64,000 nucleotides of DNA from Thalassia testudinum (Eukaryota > Streptophyta > Magnoliopsida > Alismatales > Hydrocharitaceae): assembly GCA_037157565.1 (NCBI GenBank), contig JAZHRO010000024.1, positions 11,538,501 through 11,602,500 of the forward strand. The letters run 5' to 3'. Below are positions 24,830-37,800 of this stretch, in pieces (within the stretch, counting starts at the first letter, position 1; every line of letters starts with the position of its first letter). A program made the translations under genes and the position numbers. The notes below the pieces were generated by a model. That model saw only the letters and a program-made list of their open reading frames with translations. It was not told the origin of the DNA and made no database searches.

Positions 24830-25067
24830 CGCGCAGACGCAACCCCGTACGCCGCAAAAATTTATTACCAGACGTCTGGAAAGGATTCCAGAGATCTGGT
24901 CAGACGTTTGGGCCACTCTCCAAACGTCTTAAAAACCCATCTGATGAGCGCGCAGACGCAACCCCGTACGCCGCAAAAATTTATTACCAGACGTCTGGAA
25001 AGGATTCCAGAGATCTGGTCAGACGTTTGGGCCACTCTCCAAACGTCTTAAAAACCCATCTGATGCC
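24830..25067 (-). repeat. 119-bp tandem duplication in the U3 of A2
   Basis: Two essentially identical copies (24830-24948 and 24949-25067), each with one AGACGTCT and several decayed variants (AGACGTTT, AAACGTCT). This is the same LTR zone that carries 52-bp units in A1, but the duplicated unit differs. Confidence 0.95.
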
Positions 25068-25084
25068 ACGTTCTTAACAAAAAG

Positions 25085-27100
25085 TATTAGAATCAACCCA
25101 ATAAATTCAGTCGAATCCCATTATGCTACAAACCTTAAGGGTTACTGAAAATCCCTTAGGTGAAAATCAGATTCTCAGAAAACACATCCATGAATAAAAT
25201 CCTTAATAGAGCCTCAATCAACATAGTTGATCTTCCTTGGCTCTACAAAGCATTCAAAACATTAAAAACCCTCAAAGAGAACATATCTGGTCATGGCTCA
25301 TCTGAGATGAATTCTGACATCAGAATCATCTCAGATTCAGAGCCATTCAATGAATTACACAAAAATGCCTCAGTTTGCTCGATCAAAACTGTTCAAAACT
25401 CAATTGATTGAAAATCTTGCGTTAAATCCAAATTCAAAGTAAATCAAGCAAACTGATTCCATTTTCAGCTCACATCCGGGGCCTTTGTGAACAAAATGAA
25501 GTGAGTGAGAAGCCCTAAAATGGATTTGAGCGCAAATCCTCAACTCAAAGCTTGAAAGCAAAGAGATGGGGATTTGACTCCAAATGCATGGGTGAATTGT
25601 GGATTAAATTGCGAGGAAATCAGAAGCGAAATGTAAACATGTAGAGGGAGAAAAACAGTGATCAATGTGTGGGTGAATTCGTCCCCTCTGATCTAAAATG
25701 ATCAGAGGAGGTGAAATTGTGGAATCTATGCTACAACTACTCCTAAGCTACACTACAAGCATGCATAGCAGATCAGATCTAATCTATATCTAAATTCTAC
25801 TGCTAAGCTATCTAACTATACTAATGCTAACCTAAAAAGTAGTAAACCTAATCTAATAGGAAGAATGAAAACTTTAGATCTCCACCCGGTGGATGGAGAG
25901 GAAAAAAGGAGAGAGGAGATGCTCCAGCGGAGTGAAAACCCTCTAGTGGAGTTTAGGGTCACCCTCAGATGCTACGGAGTCCTTAGCGGCGAGCAGAGTC
26001 GGAGAGAAGGTGGATTTCACAGCTGATGGCCTTGAAAATGGGGAGAGGTGGGGAGAGTAGCTGGAGAGGAAGAATGATCGCTAAGAGATGTAGGAGGGAG
26101 CGATCTCTCGCATGCGTAGCTGAGGAGCTCCTTAAGTAGTAGATCAGTGTGCAAACACTCATCGCAATGGTGAGATTAATCGTATAGGGCATAGGCGGCG
26201 AGGATTTGAAGAGAGAGGCGTGTGCGCACTGCCAAATCAAAAAGCGGCCGTAGGATGGGATTTGGGTGAACAAGTGAGCACACGCGTCGAATCGCACGAA
26301 GGTTCGATTCAAATCGAGCCACAGATCAAGCGAAAAGAGAGATCAATGACTAGGATAGCTTGAGTTCCTCGCGTGCTACAATGCACGTGCGGCCTGCAGG
26401 TGGGTGAAGGTCTTTTGGTGATTTTGCAGGGTACACCCCTCTGGGAAGGGGTAGAAAGATTGCAGGAAAGCCCATAAGTGGTTAAAAAGTATAACAGAAC
26501 AGTCCTTTTAGGCTTGCAGAGAGGTCCCTGCGATCTACACATAGGTCTTAGGAGGTTTTCTAATGAATGAAATATAATGTACCATGGACCTAAATGTAAA
26601 TATTTAATTTGAAGGCCTTGATGATGTCCAAATGCATCCAAATTTTTATATAAGCTTAATTGAACATTTAAGAAGTTAATTACACTTTTGATTTGAACTT
26701 TTAAACTATTTGTGTATTCATTTAATAGCCTAATTATGTATTTTTAGCACAGAATTGATGTTTTAGGTCTTTTTCTCTAATTTCCACATTTAACCCTTTT
26801 TATGTGTTAATTTGATATTATTTAATATAGTTTCTACCTTAACTTAGACAATTTAGTTATAATGAGTTACAACTCATCATATAAAAAGTAATTCTGAATT
26901 AAACATTAATCTTCAACTAATAAAATAAAAGTTACATGCAAATGGAGAAACTAATTAACTAACTATTAACTACAAACTATGAACCGTGAATTAAAGTAAA
27001 GAGAATAAAATCAAATAACAAAAGAAAAATTTTTATAAAGGAAAATAATGTAAATATTATAACTACAGAGAGGAAGTAAAGAGGGAAAGAAAAAGAAAAG
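25085..27100. other. Right flank of the LTR nest, no recognised gene
   Basis: Continues the sequence interrupted at 17704. A moderately GC-rich stretch at 25860-26460 looks like old repeat sequence on either strand, but no domain was recognised. Confidence 0.45.
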
Positions 27101-27276
27101 AGCAAAAAGAGAGAGACTCGATGCAGTGGTGTCGAGTAGAGAGCGGTGATGGATGGTGGCTACGGTGGTTGAGAGGCTAAGCTTCGTCAGCAAAAAGAGA
27201 GAGACTCGATGCAGTGGTGTCGAGTAGAGAGCGGTGATGGATGGTGGCTACGGTGGTTGAGAGGCTAAGCTTCGTC
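27101..27276. repeat. Perfect 88-bp tandem duplication
   Basis: The block starting AGCAAAAAGAGAGAGACTCG at 27101 is repeated exactly at 27189. The identity of the copies implies a recent event. Confidence 0.95.
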
Positions 27277-27521
27277 GGAGAGACCCCATATTCAAGAGAA
27301 GAGGAGAATGAGAGAGACAAATCATTAAGCCAAGGGATCTTTGGAAGTATTTATAAAGGAGAAAGTTCCCCCTTAAGTTCCAAAAATACTAGGAATAGGG
27401 ACAAATTCGTCCTCCCAATTTTAGGTAAGTTTAATTAGAGAGGAAAAAATATTCCAAATCCCAAGAAATGAGATATTTCTCCTCCAATTTCGATCTATTC
27501 CTACTCGCAATTTATCTTTCT

Positions 27522-27830
27522 AGGCCTAATTTGATAAGGTGGATAATCTATCAAAATAAGAGCTAATTTTATTTGGTAGGAAGAATATTTTGACTCAGGT
27601 TAAGAGGACTTAACCTGTGACAAGTTATTCTAGGATTGATGTGGGATAAATTATTTTTGTTAGTTATCCAATGTATTTTTGTAGGTTAACTCAGAAACTT
27701 TCTAAACAATCACAGGTTAACCCACCAGGAGTTTAGGATAACCCTTATAGCTTCCAAAAAAAAATTACAAGATAATCTATCTACAAAAAAATTATCCGAT
27801 CAAATCTATCTCTCTATCTAAACTAGCCCT
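27522..27830. mobile_element. MITE-like element, about 309 bp
   Basis: The left end AGGCCTAATTTGATAAGG faces a right end whose complement is AGGGCTAGTTTAGATAG. The ends resemble those of 34022-34343. The target duplication is unclear. Confidence 0.5.
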
Positions 27831-30091
27831 TAAACCTTTCCTTCGATTTGTGTACACCATAGATGCATTTAGGCTTAATTGGGTCCGCTTCTCACTGCCT
27901 TTAGTTGGCCCACTTCTCTCTAGCAGGTCAACTGCTTGTTTGACCTGCTAGCACTTACCCAACCTTTTCTTTGCCTTTTTTTTCTTCTATTTTCGCTCTC
28001 TTCTTCTTCTTCTTTTGTCACTTTTGCATACAAAAATCCCTCAAAAATTACTCTTTTCGATCCGGATCATCATGCGTGGCTTCTTACCTCCACAACCTCT
28101 CTTCTTCTTTTCCTACGTCACAGAAAAATGAGTCATGATCAGATTATTTTTAAATTTTCAACAAAAAGCAAAAATTCAAAATAAAATTTGAGAAAACTTA
28201 AAAAAATAAGAAAAAAATTCTACAAAAACACGATGCGATCACTTAGGATCAGACTTCATACTTGCTAATTAATGACCTAGCTTGAGACGCTTGCATGCAT
28301 GGTTTGCACGATGGGTGAACTCTATCCTCATTATGGATGACTTCCATTTTGAGTTTAACCAGAGATTGACGAGAGGTTAAACATACTCAAAATTTCAATG
28401 TCAATGTTGGTGAGTATCTTAAGTAGTCAACTGTGCTCACCGTTTCGTTGCATCCTAAGTTCGGACGTAGATCATTTGTTTAATGGGATTTGCCTTCACA
28501 ATCCTACGTCTGGCCACCTCGATCTAATCCAAAGATTGTACAAGATTGAGATTGTGTGGCTAAGCGTGGCATTGCACGGTTTCACCATACATTTATTAGG
28601 AATGGCTTCTTCCGCCGTTTATTCCTAAACAGAAAAAGTGACTCATTACCACTATTTTGGTCTCTCCCACCACCTGACCACTCTTTGCATTGCTTTCTGG
28701 ACAAAATGTTTTCGAGTTAACAAGGTAGATCCTGCACATGGTTTGTACATATATCATTGCTGTGAGGATCCACCACTCGAACCATGAAATACACAATAAC
28801 ATTGCCTAACACGTAGATATAATGTATAATCAAAATGATAATGAAATGCTAACATAATTATTTTTCTAAATAAAACGGATCTATTGAATAAAATAAAGGA
28901 TATAACTATAAAAGCATGCATTGAAATGTATTTTACAATACGTGATCAAGAATCAATCAATTGAAAATAAAAATTAATCACTTAAAAATTAAGTAAATTA
29001 AAATATATCAGATGAAAGTAAAAATATACTGGTGTCTTCTAGATTTTCATCGTTAAAAAATAATTTTTTATTTGAAACATTATTTTTCACTTAAGAAATA
29101 ATTTTTCATCGATAAAAAATAATTTCTATTGATCAAAAATTAAAATGTATCCGTTGAAAATATTATTCTCATCCTTATATTATCAAGTAAATTTATTTAC
29201 TTTTTCTCTTAAATAAATGACAAAATAACACTAACTCAACAAATTGAATAAAATTTCATAACCCTAATAATAAGATGGAGAGAAATGAAAGAATAAAGTA
29301 CATCCATGAACTCTTTGCCTGACAGCTCTTGGGTTGTCGCCACAGGGGATTGTAGAGGCAAATTTACATGCTTGTCGCCTCCCAAACCTGCCACTGTGCC
29401 ATACATCGGCATGTCGTCGATGCATGCACCTGTCACCACATACTGCTCGCTGTGTAAGTAGATGGGAATGTGAGTGCGTGCATGAGAGGGGTAGAGAACG
29501 AGCAATAATAGGGTGTGTGTGTACTGGAGGAAGAGAGCGAGAGATGTTGCCATCAGTGATAGAGTCAGAGAGAGATCGAGCAAAGGAGAAAGGGTGGCGA
29601 CGTGGGTGTGCTTGAGGGAAAGGGAGACGTCGTAAGGGGGAGGGGGAGATCGAGTGAGACAGGGGAACATGGAATCAATGGTTGCATCGGGGTTGGATTG
29701 AGTACCAGTGTGAGAGAGAGATCGGACATGCTCTTGACGTGAGAGAGAGAGAGAGAGAGTTGAACAAAGCTGAGTTCACAAGCTAATTTATATAGGAAAG
29801 TGAGGTTAAGCAAGGGATATTATGAAATGGGAAGTTAGTGTTAATTTGTAACTGTGTTTACTTGTAAAGTAATATTAATATCAGTTTGTGTTTACTTGAA
29901 TTTGTGTTGAGTTATACGTTAACTCCTGTGGTGTTTACTTAGTAATGGTGTTAGAAATATGAAATATGAAGGGTGTTAGAAATGCGAGTGGTGTACGATT
30001 TTAACACAAATTTGACCAATACCAATTGAAACTGATTTTAGATAAATCTGTGTTAAAGTGACCAAACTTGTTTACCAGATTGGAGGCTAAG
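27831..30091. other. Region without a recognised gene
   Basis: Contains CT-rich and GA-rich stretches (27960-28020, 29440-29760) and A/T-rich non-coding DNA. 29800-30060 carries several TTTACTT/GTGTT phrases and may be an old MITE, but I could not define its ends. Confidence 0.45.
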
Positions 30092-32781
30092 TGAAATGAC
30101 CCTTTCTAAGGATCCCTGTGAAATTTCTCGAACCTTCGAGGTGTTTCCCGATGTTTTCACTCCCCTAACTATTTCTCGCAGGACCCATGGGGATATTCCA
30201 AGAAACCTAGGATTTTTTTTTCCATAATTTTCCCTTACCCACCATGCCCCCACAAGCCTTAAAGACTCCCCTATAAAAACCCCCTAACACCCTCGTCTCA
30301 CCTCATTTCCCCACTGCAAACGGTGTTCCCCACCTTCGTCCAAGCCTAGGGAAGGAGAGGAGGAGACGAGTGGGAGGGCTCACGATTGAGCTCCGACGCC
30401 GCGTTGGTGCGAGGCAGCGTAGTGGAGCAGCGACCACGTGAGGGCTCCAGGAAGAGGAGTGCTGCTGCACGTAAGCTCCAGGGGCAAGTTGCGGCTGTGC
30501 GTGAGCTCTTGGGGCTATGCGTGGGAAGGGGCAGCTAGGTGAAGTTGAGTGTAGAGTTGCTGCGCAAAGAAGAAGGTGCATCAGACGTCCAGGAGTAGTG
30601 TCGGACGTCCAAAGCAAGCCTCAAACGGCCTAGACAAACTCCATATGACTGAGGGAAGCGCGAGGCATGAGGTGTGGTCTGTCGAGGTGATAGCAACGTG
30701 GGCACAGTGCGTGAGGTGCACGCTGGCATTAAAGGTCGCAAGCCACGTTGGGCGTTGTGCACACAGGCAGACTTCGAGGTGCTTGAACGTCCAACGGATT
30801 GAGCAGACGTCCAGAGAGCCAGGCAAATGTTCGTGAGAGGTGTTGGATGCCCAGGGCAAGTCTCAGGCGGCTAGGATAGATTCTTGGAGTCTTGGCGGGA
30901 GGTTTTGACAGCATAAGACGTCTAAGGTGCATGCCAGACGTCTGAGAGGAGAACCAGGCAGGTTCTGAATAGGCAAGCGGTCGGTTCAGTCAGACTGAAC
31001 CAACCTGGCCCAGTTCAAGTAACTAGGAAGGTTTTTTTTTGGCCGATTTTGGCTCAAACGAAGTCCGTTTTTGGTGCGACAGGTATTGTTGGAAAGCTCT
31101 TGAATTCCCCCACCCTTCTAGATCATATCTACCATGTTTTAAGTCTATTTAGCAAAATGAAAATTTGGTTCAAGGTATTTAATGCTCCTTTTGGCCATTA
31201 TTCGGTATAGGCTCTCAGTTCGAGGCACAAGCAGGACCTACAGGGGCGTTCGGGTCGATTCTTTGTGCCCCCCATATCTCTTGTGTAGCTAGCTAGAGTG
31301 GCCCTTCCTGTCTCGATGAGTTAGTTTTGTTTTGAATGCATATTATGAGTGGCTAGTTAGTGAATTATTAAGAATTATGTAGATGCATTTTGTGAATGAG
31401 ATAGATAATTATATTGTTTTACGTACCCACGTGCACATATGCATGCCTTAACTCATCATTGATGAACTTTATGCTTGATTTTCATGTGAAGAAGGAATAC
31501 TGCTGGTTGTGTGTGAAAATGATACCTTAATGGTTGAAATAAAGGCTCTTACAGTAAAGGCTCTTTTTGTTTACTCCATGTTGAAATTTAAATTATGAAT
31601 AGAGATGTATGTTATCACTGATGCTCGAAATAAAATTTAAGGAATTATAAACGTAGGGAGAATTAGAAGAATAACTTACCTATTGTGATATGAAACTCTA
31701 GTGGTGATGGAATAATTCGCTTACTGTGAGACACGACTGTTTGTTGAGTTCTGATTTGGGAGTGAGCTAGCTCTCATGTACACACATACCGAGGAGAGTT
31801 AATCACCCCTACTGTAGGGAGAGAGCTAGTCTCCCCTCGGGTTGGGACCCGGGGTAGGAATGACATCTCTACACTAACTTCTGTTAGGCCCACTGGGTCA
31901 ATTGGGATAGTCGGGTGAGAGCACGCAGACTGATGATGACACAACCCTTTTATGTTATGTGCTGTATGACTTACAGCGTACTCGTTAGTGGAAATAACTA
32001 ACTGTGTGCTAGTATGGGATAGCCCTCTGTGCGTTTATCACATGTGCCATAGTCACCGCTACGTTGTGACTATGACCCCGGGGTGGTAAACCGGGTGTAG
32101 GACAAACGTGGGGTGTTTCCTTGGCCAGGAGAGTATCACGTGCACGTTCTCCATTGTGGAAAAACTGCAGCAAAATTGTTTCATTAAGGAACATATGAAT
32201 CAAGAGATAACTGGACCCTTTACTAGAATAACCGAAATCACCAATAACTAGTACCTATAAATGGAAACAAAACATGAACATGCTCGTAACTTTTACTGCT
32301 GCCCGAACTGTTTACTATTTTTATCTTTAGTTGAAATTGTGCTAGTTGAATGTATACTTGTCACTCTACTCAGTTTTTGCTGATGTTTATCACTTGTATC
32401 TAGGACAGGGAGCTGAGCAGCCATTTCCACCCACTATGGAGGGAGCTGAGCCTAGTCGAGTCTAGTCGTAGTTGTTCCTTTATTTTTCTGCTGTAGTGTG
32501 ACACTCCTTTTGCAGTTGTGAGTATTTTATTTTGAAACTAGTAGTTCAGTTTCCGTTTCTCTAACATGCAGTGATGGCTATGATGTGAAAGTGTACTCTC
32601 TTATGACACTATTTTCAGTTATTGTTACTTCTCTGTTTTCTGTCTTTTAATTATGTTTTTAGCTATGGTGTATGTATGAAAATTATTACGTTTTAATTTG
32701 TTACTTGTTGGGCATCTGAATCTTGGAATAGTTGAGGTAATCCGACTCGAATTCCACGTGGAGCCGATTCGGATCGCAACA
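30092..32781 (+). mobile_element. Diverged family A LTR copy A5, about 2.69 kb
   Basis: Starts TGAAATGACCC and ends GGATCGCAACA, matching the TG...ACCC and TCG-ACA ends of family A. TATA-like CTATAAAAACCCC is near 30268. Shared blocks appear in order: TTAGGCCCACTGGG at ~31884, CCAGGAGAGTATCACGTG at ~32135, ACTCTACTCAG and AGCTGAGCAGCC at ~32355-32440. It keeps only scattered palindrome sites (near 30583, 30805, 30915, 30938). Flanks CTAAG and TTAAA could be a decayed duplication, so the exact ends are less sure. Confidence 0.75.
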
Positions 32782-33301
32782 TTAAATAGTCAAATAAATA
32801 GAAGTAAACTTTCATTTGAGATGTTAACCCTTAGAGTAAATTAAGTCTTAAAGAATAGGGTTTGAATTAATTAATTTTATTCAAAATTTGTGAATGGCGT
32901 CAATCTACGTTTAATGAGCCTCAAATTCTCAACACTACATGCATCATTGGACTCGTGGTGCTTCCATGAATCAAAGAAGTTTCCAAATTGAAATCCAAAT
33001 TTGTTACAAAAAAAATCAAAATTTTACTTGAATTCTTGCCTAGATATGTGTAGAAATTGAACATAACTCCGGGTGCCAATTGGAGTCATTAAATTATAAT
33101 TCCATTAAAAGTAGTTTCTTCCTCGAAACTCAGGTGAACCAAGAGTTATGGAAAAATGGTCACTTCTAGTACATACCTTGCATAACCCTCTAAAAGAAGG
33201 AATTCTTATCGAAGGAAAATGAAAACTTCGTGAAATCCCAACTTCACATCATAGCCAAACAAAAAGGAATTCACCCTCCAAATTTAGATACTTGAATCAA
33301 G

Positions 33302-33744
33302 GGAAGAGGTGAAGATACTTCTCCTTCGTAGCAACTTTGAGTTCCCATGTGGCTTCTTCATGCTTTCGGCTTCTCCCAAGGACTTTGATTGGTGCAATTT
33401 TTCTAGCACGCAACTAACAGAAGGCCCAATCAAGAATCTTCATAGGTTCCTCTTGGAATGCGAAATCCCTCTCGATTTGTAAGTGTTCATCATTCAAGAT
33501 ATGGCTTTCATCAAGCACATATTATCTCAAGTTGCAGGTACGAAAGACATTGTGCACCTTTGCAAGTTGTGAGGTTAAGGCAACTTTATTTGCCACAAGT
33601 CCAATATGCTACCTCTATAAGATCGATCTCAAATGGACCAACATATCTTTGTGCATGCTTTTCCTTCACCCCGAATCTGTGGTTTGCCTTCACAGGTGAC
33701 ACTTCGAAAAATACAAAATCTACATTGCCATCTGCACTTTGAAG
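33302..33744 (-). pseudogene. Gypsy integrase C-terminus and chromodomain remnant
   Basis: The minus strand, read across several frames with stops, gives DFVFFEVSPVKANHRFGVKE, then YVGPFEI, VHNVF, YVLDESHIL, EEPMKILD and KIAPIKVLGR...EEATWELK. This is the order found at the end of plant Ty3/gypsy chromovirus pol: GPF-type integrase C-terminus followed by a chromodomain-like tail. Stop codons show that it is dead. It lies 520 bp from A5 but in the opposite direction, so it is not simply the body of that LTR's element. Confidence 0.8.
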
Positions 33745-33771
33745 TTAGAGATTTTGTATTTTTCAAAGTGT
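33699..33771. repeat. Short inverted repeat (22-bp arms)
   Basis: ACACTTCGAAAAATACAAAATC (33699-33720) pairs with 33750-33771 with one mismatch, with a 29-base loop. It sits at the start of the Gypsy remnant. Confidence 0.9.
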
Positions 33772-34021
33772 ACATCATTTCTCTTGCCATCTACATTGCT
33801 CTTCTACCTACTATTGGCCGCCATGAGATTCCATCTAACTTGCCTACCACTTCTTGACTCTCGTGAATTATTTGTGAACCCACTTCCCACTTTGCACCTA
33901 CTTCCACCCAACACGAGGGTGACATGACTTTCTCCCTCAACAAGTATCTTGTAGTATGTCATATCAATACCGGCAAGCCTTTCAATTCTAATTAAGATAC
34001 AGGACCTCAATAGATCATCTA

Positions 34022-34343
34022 GGGTTTAGTTTACGATACGGGTTAGCTAATCCGTGTTAGCAAAGTTGTAACAAGGTTTAACTCTTGTTTCTATTTACTT
34101 GCAGACATGGGTTAACCTCTGTTTGTGTTTACTGAATAGGGGTTAGGAATGAGAGTTATCCTATGATGTGACAGGGGGTAAGAGAGAGAGATTGGGAGTT
34201 AAGTGGGGGGTTGGACCAACCCCTCTTCATATCGATGTTGGGATAACACGAGTTAGCAACCCAAAGAGGGGTTGGGTTATCCCCCAAGGTAAATGGAGGT
34301 TAACCCCCAAAAAGAGGGGTTAACCCCCTCCGTAAACTAGGCC
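34022..34343. mobile_element. MITE with CTA target duplication, 322 bp
   Basis: The left end GGGTTTAGTTTACGATACGG pairs with the complement of the right end, GGCCTAGTTTACGGAGGGG. CTA lies on both sides (34019-34021, 34344-34346). The inside is rich in GGGTTAACC-like phrases that pair with one another, so the single strand can fold extensively. Probably PIF/Harbinger-like. Confidence 0.75.
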
Positions 34344-34591
34344 CTAAAATCTATATCATATTCTCTGTATGTAATTAATACTAAGCTATAATTGTGTCTC
34401 CATAGCACCTTGCAAGTCCTGCTAGAAGTGTGACATATTCGCATCTCAATCTAAGATAATCTCTTTAGGCACACTATGTAGCTGCACAATTTCATCATTG
34501 TAATGTTCTGCCAAACTATGAAAGGCCAAAAGCCATCCTAACTAGAAGGAAGTACGTTGATTTAGTCAATCTAGGACATGATGTCCTTTTA

Positions 34592-34811
34592 GGTTCTGTT
34601 TGATAAGGGAAATAAGTTTTTAGAATAAGTTGAAGAAGTTGAATAAATTATGGAATAAGTGAATTAATTTGTTTAGATATTTTGGTAGGTTAAAATTATT
34701 CCACAGAGATGATAGAATAACTTTATCTCAGATTAAGTAGACTTAATCCGACATAAATAAAAAGTAGGTTAAGTGACGGATTAAATATTTAACCGCCAAC
34801 CAAACATCCCC
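34592..34811. mobile_element. MITE-like element, 220 bp
   Basis: The left end GGTTCTGTTTGATAAGGG faces a right end whose complement is GGGGATGTTTGGTTGGCGG. TTA lies on the left and TAA on the right. Inner phrases AGATTAAGTAGACTTAATCC form a hairpin. Confidence 0.55.
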
Positions 34812-34814
34812 TAA

Positions 34815-37800
34815 GGGATCTCGACAATCCAAACTACAAAATCCATTGCAATGCTCTCCCATTTTCATTAGTATAAGGAGAGACTGTAGCAATCCAACTG
34901 ATTGTTGATGTTTTGCCTTAACTTGTTGAGAAATTAAGCATTGCTGCATAAACTAGCCCCTTTCTACCAAAAGTTCCTTTTTTTTGTACGTGTGCGTCTT
35001 TGTGTTTGCTAATATGGATGGTTAATCATGAGTTATGGGTCTCAGATGATAACTCCCTACACAATCCTGCCACTTGTGGAATGCATAACCACTCTCGTAG
35101 CCTCATAGCGTCGTCTTCAAAGGTAAATTCTCTAGGATCCTCTAATCATCTATTCTTGCCTTAATAATACAATAGTTAATTTGACACAATTAATGCCCTC
35201 AAATGTCGCATATGCTCTGGCATGTGAGACATTTGTCATCAAATACCATCTTTCAGCTTGAAATTAATATATTCAATACCCTTAATGGCTTCCTATCAGC
35301 TATTATCAAGTGAGGAAGCCGAGGAAAACTGGTGTTAGGTTTTGGCAACAAGATCAATCTCGTAACTCCTTTCACTCTTTCATCTGATATGCCAAATACC
35401 AATTACTACCCTTAGTTTTCAAATTTTAAACTGTTTTTCAATTTCTCATGGTACTTATAATTAAGAAGGAAGAGCATTAACTTGTTAAAAGCACAACATG
35501 CATCTATTCAATTACAAATGCCATCATCATTGGGGAAGTAAATCGGGAGAAACGTGGAAGGAGAGAATTAATACTCCAATGCAATAACGTTAATCAAGGA
35601 AGGATAACCAAGGACGTATGCCATGCATGAAGTCCCAAGTTGACAATAGCGATCAAAGCTTATATCTCTCAACGTTTGCGGGCAATAAGTGGCATTATTT
35701 TAGTAGACAGTACTTGTCCATACTATGTAAGAATTGTATATCTAATATAATGATATCCTCCCTCTGTGGAAGAAAGATTCTTAATTAAGAAAATAGACAG
35801 TTAGATCTATATATGCATCTTGTACTTGGACTCCACAATTAATCCATGTAAGACACCTACGCCATGTAAATTGCATCATTTTTCATTACAATAAATTGCA
35901 TCATTTTTCATTACAATATTTATCGATTTTAAATTTATGCGATCATGCATTTAAACTGGTAGAATCTATCAAGGTATTTTGTTTACTCCTCATGGTTAAA
36001 AAAAGTAAGTTATGTAGCAATTTTGAAGTACATTGCTCGAAGCCTTTATTTATTGGATCCTACTGGGTTCGTGAATGAGGGAAAGGTCGGCTGAAGAGAA
36101 TAAGCAAATGCATGTAAAATTAGGAATTGGTGACTTGATTTTACCTCGAATAGGTGTATGCCTAAGAAGGTATCATCACCTTTGAGTTTGTACTAAGTTA
36201 GTGGGATTAGAGAAATAATACAAGAGTTTGCTTTTTTCTCTCTTGTCCCATGCGTGCATAACCTCGTACAAAGGTCACTGTCTACTTAAATAGCACAGTT
36301 CCATGTAACATGGGCATTGACTCCTAAGCATAATCTCCCGTCCATGATTGTAACAATTAATTATAGTTAGATTGATAACATGTTGTACATATTGTTTAAC
36401 ACGTTACCCACATTTCTCTACAAACATGATAACAAAATAATGGATAGGGTAACCATTATCCGATTGGATTCTATTGGTCGAGTCTATTGAACTATATGCT
36501 AAGAGTTCAATTCGATGAGGAATCTATCCATCCGCTAGTCCTTTTGGTCGGCTAAGGAGTTCACCTTTTTGCCAGGCCTTTCAATTGGCTAGAATAGCCC
36601 ATATCCATCCGCCTAAATCTTTAAGTTGATATGCAAAAGCTATGTATCTGTTTGTTTGAGTTATACGACTAATCGTGCCTTCCTTCGGGCAGGTTTCCAG
36701 TAATAATCCACCAATTGGGATGGTTATCCCCCTGATTATTCTTTTAATTCAGTTGAATCTTATGATGTTGGGCTTGTGTGAACTTTTATTTGGACCTTTG
36801 CAAAATCTCTTTTACTGGGTTTATATGAGAATTTTCCTCTCTCTCGTAAGATATATAGAATTCAAATCTAACCATATAGGAAAATCCTACGTGAGATTTT
36901 CTCGAAAGGAAAATTGTACGTGGGGTTATCTTTCTTTCGCCTCAGTTATAATTTCCTTTTACGTAAAGGCAAAACAGCAGCGTTAGGTTACGCCTTATAC
37001 TGGAGTTTCATCCTCAGCCAAGAAGGTTTTACCAATAAGAAATTAACCTTTATTCTAATTGAATCAACCCACTTCTTTGACAGAAAATTGTTTCCATCTT
37101 CCTCTATCATAACCAATATGGAAATCCTTATGGTACCTTAGGATAATTACGGTACAAAGAGTCATGACATGCATCAGCATGCCCCTTGGATCATGAAAGA
37201 GCGAACATTGAGCACATTTGATCTGACTACATTACTTGTAAATTGGCCACTTGTAATTTCTGTTATGGAAGGGCTCGTAAAATGTAAAAATTCTGGAGCG
37301 AAATTGTGCAAGTAATTAAGGTAACCCTATATTTACTTTTTTAGTTGCAAGAATGGTTCGTTACATGGAATGAAAAGGACATTAATATCATGTAAATTGT
37401 ACAATGTTGACATTCTAACCAACTTGTGGAGGTTGGATGGGTATAGATGATCGATGGGCAAAAGTGGAAATATGTACATTCACATTGCTCTTGCATGCGA
37501 TCAAGGAAATGGCATAATTTACACTCGGAGAAATTCCATTTATCTAGGATAATCCAAGGCAATTAACTTATCATGAAAACTGAATTAGCATGTCTCCCAT
37601 GAGATATCCTAGTAATTAAATTAGGCCTCGATTTACGTAACTATCAAATCGAGCAAAATTGACCCCTGATTTGGAGCCAACGACCCTAAATCAACGGTTG
37701 ACAATGCTTAAATCCAAATTATTAATTGACCATTCTCAATTCATAAGTTCACGATGTCGTACGAACGATTTAATACATCCAATTGTACTAATAATTATAT

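Larger units (their letters stand above)
17705..25079 (-). mobile_element. Family A solo LTR copy A2, split by A1
   Basis: Read on the minus strand, A2 begins TGTTAAGAACGTGGCATC at 25079, runs to 22310, and resumes at about 17747-17705 to end GGGAATCGGGTCGTTACA. The two parts total about 2.8 kb. AAAAG lies on both outer sides (17700-17704 and 25080-25084), a fitting 5-bp target duplication, though A-rich. The split is explained by copy A1, which inserted about 45 bp from A2's 3' end: aligning A2 across the gap reproduces the A1 terminus (GTCGGTCC then AATTCTC versus GTCGGTTC then GATTCTC). TG...CA ends, the size and the lack of coding sequence suit a solo LTR; the GACCCG...GGGTCGTTACA ends resemble plant chromovirus (Tekay/Del type) LTRs, but that assignment is inference. 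Confidence 0.8.
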
